A stretch of DNA of 8,881 nucleotides from Pseudomonadota bacterium (GTDB taxonomy: Bacteria; Pseudomonadota; Alphaproteobacteria; Rhizobiales; Hyphomicrobiaceae). Of the stretch, positions 1-5,545 are shown in pieces. The position numbers were made by a program, and so were the translations under genes. Below the pieces are notes generated by a model. That model had not been told where the DNA came from, ran no database searches, and worked only from the letters and a program-made list of their open reading frames with translations. Location of the stretch: NCBI GenBank assembly GCA_023430315.1, contig JAEZAW010000366.1:1-8881 (forward strand), read 5' to 3'. How positions within the stretch are numbered: position 1 is the first letter of the stretch; every line of letters starts with the position of its first letter.

Positions 1-6
1 CCCCGG

Positions 7-79
<73 letters not shown>

Positions 80-105
80 GCCGTTAGCCGCAACGAAAAC
101 GCGAC

Positions 106-1746
106 CTAATCCTCGCACGCCAGCCCATGCTCGCGCGCGACGTGCAGCATGGCGCGCTCGGCGAGTGCCGCGATCGTGAGCAGCGGGTTCACGCCGAGCG
201 AGCGCGGAATAATGGCGCCGTCGATGACATGCAGGCCGGCGTGCACGGCGCTCGCATCCTTGCCCGCGCTGCCATCGAACACGCGCCCGGCATGGTCCAC
301 GACGCCGGACATGCGATCCGTGCCCATGGCACAGCCGCCGAGCGGGTGCGCGGTCGCGGGCTGGTTGCCCATGACGCTGCCGGCGAGTGGGTTCTTCACG
401 TAGCTGCCGCCAACCTTGCCGACGAGAGCTGCGAGCGCTGCGTCGAGGCGCTGGTAGACGGCCTCGTCTTTTGCATTGGGCCAGGAGAGAGCGAGACGAT
501 CGCCGTCGAGACGGAAGAGGCCCGATGCGCTGTCATGCGAGACGGCGAAGAATGTCTGCAGGCTCGCGAACGGCCCTTTGTAGACGCCGCTGACGAGACT
601 CTGCAGGGCGCCGAGCAGGCGGCCATTGGGCACGAACATCACCGGCAGGATCGGCGCGAGCGCGGACGGCATCACGCCTTCCTGGATGGTCACCGAGTTC
701 GCGAGGTCATCGGGATCGACGATCTCGAGCTGTCCGGAGACGGAGGCGCCGACGTTCATCCCCTCGATCTTCGCGGGATGACCGACGCCGACGGCATTGA
801 CCGGCACTTTGGCGCCGTAGCCGAAGGCGATGATGTCACCGTTGGCCGAGAAGCGCGCGCCGATGCAATCGGAAAGTGCGAGACCCTTCTCACGCGAGCG
901 CAGCAGGATCTCCGTCGAGCCGAGCGTGCCGGCAGCCAGGATCACCATGTCGGCATCTAGATCGAGCTGCTGAGTGTGCCCCGCGCCGGGCGTATCCACG
1001 CGCTGGATGTGAACACGCCATCCGCCACTTGGCGCGGGCGTCACATACGCCACGCGGCCGTGCGTGAAGATCTCCGCGCCATGATGCGCGGCTTCGGGGA
1101 GATAGGTCAGCGCGACCGTGTTCTTGGCACCGACATTGCAACCAGCACAACAATCACCGCAACGCGTACAGGCGGGCTGCGCGATACCTGCGGGATTGAC
1201 CGTTTCGCTGAAGCCAACGACCACCTCGGGCGCAATGGGCGCCGCGCCGAGCGCCGCACCGGCAGCCTCCAGTGCTTTATACTTCGTGAGCGTCGCGGCA
1301 TCCGGATCGCGGGCGGGCCTGAGCCAGCGGCGCGCGCGCGCGTAGCCCGCGTCGAGGAGGCCATCCTGGCGGATCTGCCCCGGCCACACGGGATCGGCGA
1401 AGACACGCGCGTCGGGTCTCAGCGCGACGCCGGCATTGACGAGCGAGCCGCCGCCGAGCCCGCGCCCGACAAGCACGTGCATGTCCTCACCGATGCGGAC
1501 ATCGAAGAGACCGGTCTCGGAGCCCATGGCCATGCGCGCGCCGGTCACGCGCATTTCGTGGCGCATATCCGGGAAGCGGCTCGGAAACTCGCCCGTCACG
1601 ACCTCGCGGCCGCGTTCGATGACGGCGACACGCTTTCCGGCGCGGGCGAGGCGCATGGCTGATACGCCGCCGCCATAGCCCGATCCGACGACGATGACGT
1701 CGTAGCGCGGGCGGGCATGATCGAGTGAGCGGGCGAGCCGGGTCAT
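106..1746 (-). CDS. GMC-family (cholesterol-oxidase-like) FAD oxidoreductase
   Basis: A 546-residue flavin-dependent alcohol/sterol oxidase or dehydrogenase of the GMC superfamily; its substrate cannot be told from sequence. The N-terminal FAD site VGSGYGGG (about residues 20-27) is followed by the E of VIERGRE. The motif GRGLGGGSLVNAG (about 94-106) is the usual second flavin contact. Near the C terminus are HPLGGCAMG (His about 467) and GVNPLLTIAALAER (Asn about 520), the His/Asn catalytic-base pair of the family. A cysteine cluster, CTRCGDCCAGCN (Cys about 193, 196, 199, 200, 203), followed by GAKNT, resembles an iron-sulfur ligand set and is found in some members annotated as cholesterol-oxidase-like. 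No signal peptide is evident. Homologues as I recall them begin MTRL..., which favours the ATG at 1746; a GTG at 1767 is in frame, and neither has a good SD. It lies 96 bp downstream of mucR on the same strand and may be read through from it. Confidence 0.85.
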   Translation of the reverse strand: MTRLARSLDHARPRYDVIVVGSGYGGGVSAMRLARAGKRVAVIERGREVVTGEFPSRFPDMRHEMRVTGARMAMGSETGLFDVRIGEDMHVLVGRGLGGGSLVNAGVALRPDARVFADPVWPGQIRQDGLLDAGYARARRWLRPARDPDAATLTKYKALEAAGAALGAAPIAPEVVVGFSETVNPAGIAQPACTRCGDCCAGCNVGAKNTVALTYLPEAAHHGAEIFTHGRVAYVTPAPSGGWRVHIQRVDTPGAGHTQQLDLDADMVILAAGTLGSTEILLRSREKGLALSDCIGARFSANGDIIAFGYGAKVPVNAVGVGHPAKIEGMNVGASVSGQLEIVDPDDLANSVTIQEGVMPSALAPILPVMFVPNGRLLGALQSLVSGVYKGPFASLQTFFAVSHDSASGLFRLDGDRLALSWPNAKDEAVYQRLDAALAALVGKVGGSYVKNPLAGSVMGNQPATAHPLGGCAMGTDRMSGVVDHAGRVFDGSAGKDASAVHAGLHVIDGAIIPRSLGVNPLLTIAALAERAMLHVAREHGLACED

Positions 1747-1798
1747 GGGCGCGCGGCTCGCGTGCACCGCACGCGGCAGCGCCTTCTGCGTGACCTCA

Positions 1799-1820
1799 AT
1801 GCGCGATCCCCCTGGCGCAT
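1799..1820 (-). other. Small hairpin between mucR and the GMC gene
   Basis: A perfect 6-bp inverted repeat (ATGCGC/GCGCAT) with a 10-nt loop sits 22 nt past the mucR stop. It has no U tract. It could be a weak terminator or an RNA end-stabiliser, and it leaves co-transcription of mucR and the GMC gene open. The remainder of the 96-bp gap shows no clear promoter. Confidence 0.3.
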
Positions 1821-1842
1821 CCGACCTTCACGAGTTGATCGT

Positions 1843-2247
1843 TCAGTCCTTACGGGTGCCGAGACCCATCTTCTTGGCAAGCTGCGAGCGTGCGGCAGCA
1901 TAGTTGGGCGCCACCATAGGATAGTCGTTCGGGAGCTTCCACTTGGCGCGGTATTCCTCGGGCGAAAGCTTGTAGTGCGTCCGCAGGTGCCGCTTGAGCG
2001 ACTTGAAGCGCTTTCCGTCCTCGAGGCAGATGATGTAATCCGGCGTCACCGAGCGCTTGACCGGGATGGCGGGCTTCAGCTCCTCGTTGTCGACCACCGG
2101 CTCATGGTTCGATGCCCTGTTGAGCGCATCATGCACATCCCGGATCAGCGACGGCAGATCGGAAGCAACAACCGTGTTGTTGGCCACATACGCGGAGACG
2201 ATCTTGGCGGTCAGCTCGACCATTTGATTTCCGCCAGAGTTTTCCAT
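1843..2247 (-). CDS. mucR: MucR/Ros-family transcriptional regulator
   Basis: A 134-residue DNA-binding regulator of the Ros/MucR family, which in alphaproteobacteria controls exopolysaccharide, motility, cell-cycle and virulence genes and often its own gene, acting rather like H-NS on AT-rich DNA. The N-terminal half (ELTAKIVSAYVANNTV..LPSLI, about residues 11-35) is the conserved oligomerisation segment. The C-terminal prokaryotic zinc-finger domain spans about 70-125, with CLEDGKRFKSLKRHLRTH and then EEYRAKWKLPNDYPMVAPNY. The putative ligands are C74, D77, H87 and H91: the second Cys of classical Ros is Asp here, as in several MucR homologues. The start is set by AAGGAG at 2258-2263, 10 nt before the ATG at 2247; an in-frame ATG at 2268 would place this SD inside the coding region. 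It is divergent from msrB, and the leader hairpin upstream suggests control at its own 5' end. Family assignment is firm; the regulon is unknown. Confidence 0.93.
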   Translation of the reverse strand: MENSGGNQMVELTAKIVSAYVANNTVVASDLPSLIRDVHDALNRASNHEPVVDNEELKPAIPVKRSVTPDYIICLEDGKRFKSLKRHLRTHYKLSPEEYRAKWKLPNDYPMVAPNYAAARSQLAKKMGLGTRKD

Positions 2248-2270
2248 CGGATATCGTCTCCTTATCATGC

Positions 2271-2321
2271 CGCGATGTCTTCCGGGGCTATAGGCCCCGC
2301 TCGATCACTCATGACATCGCG
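2271..2321 (-). promoter_or_regulatory. Nested hairpin in the mucR leader
   Basis: A perfect 9-bp inverted repeat, CGCGATGTC (2271-2279) and GACATCGCG (2313-2321), encloses a second perfect 6-bp stem, CGGGGC/GCCCCG (2283-2288 with 2294-2299, 5-nt loop). In the mucR transcript the outer stem ends 7 nt before the AAGGAG SD. The structure could limit ribosome access or stabilise the mRNA. As DNA, the outer arms could instead be an operator for a dimer, since MucR proteins are known to autoregulate. Both roles are inference; the pairing itself is plain in the sequence. Confidence 0.55.
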
Positions 2322-2324
2322 TGA

Positions 2325-2351
2325 AAAATAGCCCGGCTGATTGAAGTCCAA
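2325..2351 (-). promoter_or_regulatory. Possible mucR promoter
   Basis: On the minus strand, TTGGAC (2351-2346) and TATTTT (2330-2325) are separated by 15 nt. Both are partial matches to housekeeping -35/-10 elements, and the spacer is shorter than the usual 16-18 nt. The expected start, about 2318, would put the leader hairpin at the very 5' end of the mRNA. An alternative upstream pair, TTGCCA then TATTGG with a 17-nt spacer, also exists on this strand. Neither is strong. Confidence 0.3.
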
Positions 2352-2676
2352 GATCAGAGATCGCCAATACTCCACTTCGCCGAGAATGGCAATTGCAGCG
2401 CACGGTATAGTAAAAGCCGCGTGTTCGCCAATATCCTCGACCCGCGTTGCTGAATTTTCCCCCAGCTTTCAGGAATTCAGATGACGCTCTTTCTTGCTTT
2501 AGTCCACCGGCGGCCGCTCAAGCGAGGTCAAGGCGGGGACTGGCGCACGCCCTTGAATTCGTCCAGACTGTTAAACATCTCACTCATGGGCAAAAAGGCG
2601 CGCGGACGCGCGTTTCGCTGCGCCGGCCGCACATCATGCCATCGTCAGTGAACCTTAATCAGCCGAGGAGCGGGTC

Positions 2677-3090
2677 ATGTCCGATACGAAGGCGCGCCCT
2701 GACAAGGTGATCAAGACGGACGCGGAGTGGCGCTCCGAGCTGACGCCGGAGCAGTATTACATCACCCGCGAGCACGGCACGGAACGCGCCTTCACCCGCC
2801 CCTACAATGCCCTGAAGGCAGCAGGGATCTACAAGTGCGTGGCCTGCGGCGAGCCGCTCTTCGCCTCCGAGACCAAGTACGACTCGGGCTCCGGCTGGCC
2901 GAGCTTCTTCAAGCCGATCGGTACCGAGGCCGTCTCTGAGCATGAGGATCGCTCGCTTTTCATGCGCCGCGTCGAGGTGCGCTGCGCGAAGTGCGATGCC
3001 CATCTCGGCCATGTCTTCGAGGACGGCCCCAATCCGACCGGCTTGCGCTATTGCATCAACGGGACGGCCCTCAAACACGAGCCGAAGTAA
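2677..3090 (+). CDS. msrB: Peptide-methionine (R)-S-oxide reductase
   Basis: A 137-residue MsrB that reduces the R epimer of methionine sulfoxide in proteins, normally recycled by thioredoxin, probably cytoplasmic since no signal peptide is present. Family hallmarks are in order: two zinc-binding CxxC pairs (C54-C57 in YKCVACGEPLF and C103-C106 in VRCAKCDAHLGHVF), the substrate-pocket motif SGSGWPSFF (about 70-78), and the catalytic Cys126 in LRYCINGTAL. These five are the only cysteines, so no separate resolving Cys is visible and the sulfenic acid would have to be reduced directly by thioredoxin or another thiol. The length is typical of a single-domain MsrB; no MsrA is fused. The start is supported by GAGGAG at 2665-2670, 6 nt before the ATG. 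It is followed 122 bp downstream by ptrB on the same strand. Confidence 0.96.
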   Translation: MSDTKARPDKVIKTDAEWRSELTPEQYYITREHGTERAFTRPYNALKAAGIYKCVACGEPLFASETKYDSGSGWPSFFKPIGTEAVSEHEDRSLFMRRVEVRCAKCDAHLGHVFEDGPNPTGLRYCINGTALKHEPK

Positions 3091-3169
3091 CAATCCGACG
3101 GGCCATTCCCGGCGCCCACGACATGTCTGCAACGAAGCGCGCCGCGCCAAGCCCGACCCGGGGCTGCGC

Positions 3170-3192
3170 GGCGCCCTCTTTCCAGAGGCGCC
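3170..3192 (+). other. Intercistronic hairpin before ptrB
   Basis: GGCGCCCTCT (3170-3179) pairs with AGAGGCGCC (3184-3192) across a TTCC loop: nine pairs with one bulged C. No U tract follows, so it is a poor intrinsic terminator. It ends 7 nt before the ptrB SD AGGAG (3200-3204), and so could act as an RNA processing or stability element, or tune ptrB translation relative to msrB. Confidence 0.5.
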
Positions 3193-3212
3193 ACGCGCCA
3201 GGAGCTAACTGA

Positions 3213-5333
3213 ATGCCAGCCGATCCCGCATCTGCCCAGGCCATCGCACCGGTGCCGCCACGTGCTGCGCGTCATCCCGTGACGGCAGTCCACCACGGCG
3301 TCGAGATCGTCGATGACTACGCCTGGCTTCGCGCCGACAACTGGCAGGAGGTGATGCGTGATCCGAGCGTGCTGGATGCTGGCATTCGCACGTATCTGGA
3401 AGCCGAGAACGCCTACACCGAGCACATGCTTTCCGACACGAAAGCGCTGCGCGAAAAACTGTTCGCCGAGATGAAGGGACGCATCAAGGAGGACGACAGC
3501 TCGGTGCCTAGTCCCGATGGCCCCTGGGAATACGGCACGCGCTATCTCATCGGCGCGCAGTATCCGCGTCTCACGCGGCGCCCGCGCGGTGGTGACGACG
3601 CCAGCGAGATGGTCATGCTCGACGGCAATCTCGAAGCCGAAGGCAAGCCCTACTGGCAGCTCGGCGGCGCCACGCACAGTCCCAGCCACCGCATTCTCGC
3701 TTATGCGGTCGATGACAAAGGCTCGGAATACTACGTCATCAAGTTCCGCGATCTCGCGACGGGCAAGGATCTCGCCGACACGATCCCCGATACGGGTGGC
3801 GGCTGCGTGTGGACCGAGGACAGCAAGACCGTCTTCTACGTCCGCCTCGATGAGAACCATCGCCCGCTCTACGTCTATCGCCACGCGCTCGGCACGCCAG
3901 TCGAAAGCGACGTGCTCGTCTACGAGGAGGCCGACAAGGGTTCTTATGTCGGCGTCGGCGAAACGCAGTCAGGCCGCTTCATCCTCATCGATGCGCACGA
4001 TCACCAGACGAGCGAAGTTCGCTTCATCGAGTCGCGCGATCCGACCGGCCCCATGCAGCTCATCAGCCCGCGACGCTTCGGCCACGAGTATTCGGTCGAT
4101 CATCACGGCGATGATCTGATCATCCTCACGAACTCCGGCGGCGCCGAGGATTTCCGCATTGTCACGGCGCCGGTCGCGACGCCGCAGGAGGCATACTGGC
4201 GCGAGTTGCTAGCGCATAAGCCCGGCAGGCTGATCCTCGATCACACGACCTTCAAGGATCATCTTGCGCGTCTCGAACGCGAGGCCGGCCTGCCGCGCAT
4301 AGTCATACGCCGCTTCTCAGATGGCGCGGAGCACGCCATTGCCTTCGACGAGGAGGCCTACAGCCTCGGCATGTCGTCGGGCTACGAGTACGACACGACA
4401 TCGCTGCGCTTTTCCTACTCGTCCATGACCACGCCCGCGCAGGTCTTCGACTACGACATGGAAACGCGCACGCGGGTGTTGCGCAAAACGCAGGAAGTGC
4501 CGAGCGGGCACAATGCCGCCGACTACGTCACACGCCGCATCGAGGCGCGAGCTGCCGACGGCGAGATGGTTCCGATCTCCGTCCTCTATCACAAGAACAC
4601 GCCGCTCGACGGCTCGGCGCCACTCTTCCTCTACGGCTATGGCTCGTACGGCATCGCGATACCCGCGAGTTTCTCGACGACGCGTCTCTCGCTCGTCGAT
4701 CGCGGCTTCATCTTCGCCATCGCGCACGTGCGTGGCGGCAAGGACAAAGGCTATCGCTGGTACACGGGCGGCAAAGCTCAGACGAAGATGAACACCTTCA
4801 CGGACTTCGTCGCGGCCGGCGAGCATCTCGTGAAGCTCGGCTGGACGAAGCGCGGGTGCATTGTCGCCAATGGCGGCTCTGCCGGCGGCATGCTCATGGG
4901 TGTCGTTGCCAACCTCGCGCCCGATCTCTTCCTCGGCATCATTGCCGACGTGCCGTTCGTCGATGTGCTCAACACCATGCTCGACGAGACCCTGCCGCTC
5001 ACCCCGCCCGAATGGCCCGAGTGGGGCGATCCCATCCGCTCGGCAGAAGCCTTCGCACTCATCCGCAGCTACAGCCCTTACGACAACGTCGAGCGCAAAG
5101 CCTATCCGCACATCTTCGCCTACGGCGGTCTCACCGATCCGCGCGTCACGTACTGGGAGCCGGCGAAGTGGATCGCCCGCCTGCGCGAGCGCAACACGTC
5201 CGGCAATCTCGTGCTCCTCAAGACGAACATGGAAGCGGGACACGGCGGCGCGTCGGGGCGCTTCGAAGCGCTCAAAGAAACCGCGCTCGACTATGCCTTC
5301 GCGATCAAGATCGCGGGGAAGGCGGAGGTGTAG
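3213..5333 (+). CDS. ptrB: Oligopeptidase B (S9A prolyl oligopeptidase family)
   Basis: A 706-residue serine peptidase that cleaves short peptides after Arg or Lys, close in length to E. coli PtrB (686). The N-terminal half (about 20-440) carries the beta-propeller that excludes large substrates, opening with HHGVEIVDDYAWLR. The alpha/beta-hydrolase domain follows, with the conserved LFLYGYGSYG (about 471-480) and FAIAHVRGGKDKGYRWY. The catalytic triad is readable: Ser556 in NGGSAGGML, Asp642 in GGLTDPRV and His677 in EAGHGGASGR. Specificity-loop motif TPPEWPEWGDP (about 597-607) matches the OpB pattern; one of two acidic residues linked to P1-Arg binding in enterobacterial OpB appears to be Pro602 here, while Glu600 and Glu603 remain. 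There is no signal peptide, so it is probably cytosolic. The start is unambiguous: an in-frame TGA abuts the ATG, and AGGAG lies 8 nt upstream. It is downstream of msrB and convergent with the tct operon. Confidence 0.96.
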   Translation: MPADPASAQAIAPVPPRAARHPVTAVHHGVEIVDDYAWLRADNWQEVMRDPSVLDAGIRTYLEAENAYTEHMLSDTKALREKLFAEMKGRIKEDDSSVPSPDGPWEYGTRYLIGAQYPRLTRRPRGGDDASEMVMLDGNLEAEGKPYWQLGGATHSPSHRILAYAVDDKGSEYYVIKFRDLATGKDLADTIPDTGGGCVWTEDSKTVFYVRLDENHRPLYVYRHALGTPVESDVLVYEEADKGSYVGVGETQSGRFILIDAHDHQTSEVRFIESRDPTGPMQLISPRRFGHEYSVDHHGDDLIILTNSGGAEDFRIVTAPVATPQEAYWRELLAHKPGRLILDHTTFKDHLARLEREAGLPRIVIRRFSDGAEHAIAFDEEAYSLGMSSGYEYDTTSLRFSYSSMTTPAQVFDYDMETRTRVLRKTQEVPSGHNAADYVTRRIEARAADGEMVPISVLYHKNTPLDGSAPLFLYGYGSYGIAIPASFSTTRLSLVDRGFIFAIAHVRGGKDKGYRWYTGGKAQTKMNTFTDFVAAGEHLVKLGWTKRGCIVANGGSAGGMLMGVVANLAPDLFLGIIADVPFVDVLNTMLDETLPLTPPEWPEWGDPIRSAEAFALIRSYSPYDNVERKAYPHIFAYGGLTDPRVTYWEPAKWIARLRERNTSGNLVLLKTNMEAGHGGASGRFEALKETALDYAFAIKIAGKAEV

Positions 5334-5352
5334 ACCGCGCCTCTGGCGCGAG

Positions 5353-5395
5353 AGGGGCTGCCGCCCCTTCAACCCCGCTCGGGGGACACCCCCGA
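5353..5395 (+). terminator. Tandem GC-rich hairpins after ptrB
   Basis: Two hairpins follow the ptrB stop by 19 and 45 nt. The first is AGGGGC (5353-5358) with GCCCCT (5363-5368) and a 4-nt loop, followed by TC rather than a U run. The second is a perfect 7-bp stem TCGGGGG (5379-5385) with CCCCCGA (5389-5395), loop ACA, with a TTTT only 9 nt further on. They probably end ptrB transcription, although the missing immediate U tract leaves Rho dependence possible. Confidence 0.5.
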
Positions 5396-5475
5396 ACCCC
5401 CGCCTTTTGTGGACTTCGAGATCGCCGCGAACGATCTGCTCATAAAGGCGGGTGGGTTCGGGAGGGTGTCCCTCG
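5380..5475. repeat. Imperfect inverted repeat in the convergent gap
   Basis: The left arm (5380-5407) and right arm (5444-5475) are near-complementary around a 36-nt loop. Blocks AAAGGCGGG, TTCGGG and TGTCCC on the right match the complement of the left arm. The right arm differs by two separate 2-nt insertions in its G runs and one G-U pair. Transcribed from either side it folds into a long stem, so it may terminate both ptrB and the minus-strand operon. Its G/C-run composition also resembles dispersed intergenic repeats of alphaproteobacteria. It competes with the short hairpin at 5379-5395. Confidence 0.6.
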
Positions 5476-5509
5476 TCGCGCCAAAGGTGCGCCACAAGAA
5501 ACCGGGAGC

Positions 5510-5542
5510 GCGAGGCTAGCCTCGCTCGCGTCGAAGACGCGA
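5510..5542 (-). terminator. Palindrome and hairpin after the tct operon
   Basis: Three nt after the aldolase-family gene stop, in its direction, comes a perfect 7-bp stem TCGCGTC/GACGCGA (5526-5542) with a UUC loop. It abuts a perfect 16-bp palindrome GCGAGGCTAGCCTCGC (5510-5525). Further on in the same direction is a T-rich stretch, TTTCTT, starting about 8 nt past the palindrome. This is a plausible composite terminator for the minus-strand operon. The palindrome could alternatively be a protein-binding site. Confidence 0.5.
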
Positions 5543-5545
5543 AAG

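Larger units (their letters stand above)
2269..2676. other. Divergent intergenic region between mucR and msrB
   Basis: About 408 bp with no supportable gene. It is richer in A+T than the flanking genes (roughly half A+T between 2322 and 2500 by hand count). Besides the mucR leader elements it holds a 9-bp direct repeat TCGCCAATA (2361-2369 and 2425-2433), whose copies are 64 bp apart, and a 7-bp inverted repeat CTGAATT/AATTCAG (2450-2456 and 2474-2480, 17-nt spacer). A TATAGT at 2406-2411 on the plus strand lacks a matching -35. I found no convincing msrB promoter. The stretch 2520-2660 is GC-rich with only a short 5-bp hairpin near 2600. Confidence 0.6.

Noticed and set aside
2245..2268. Upstream ATG for mucR at 2268
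   Set aside because: The SD AAGGAG would fall inside the coding region, and the extra residues MIRRRYP are not typical of the family.
2393..2411. TATAGT at 2406-2411 as an msrB promoter -10 box
   Set aside because: The only TTG-type hexamer upstream is 7 nt away, far too close, and nothing suitable lies 16-18 nt upstream.
2447..2710. 87-codon open frame upstream of msrB
   Set aside because: No SD, no recognisable sequence, and it overlaps the msrB start in another frame.
3123..3212. 29-codon open frame between msrB and ptrB, ending directly before the ptrB ATG
   Set aside because: The adjacent TGA-ATG suggested a leader peptide, but there is no SD before its ATG and the peptide is low-complexity Ala/Arg/Pro. 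It overlaps the hairpin; kept only as a remote possibility.
3048..3884. 278-codon open frame on the minus strand
   Set aside because: It is antisense to the end of msrB and the start of ptrB, both of which are well supported.
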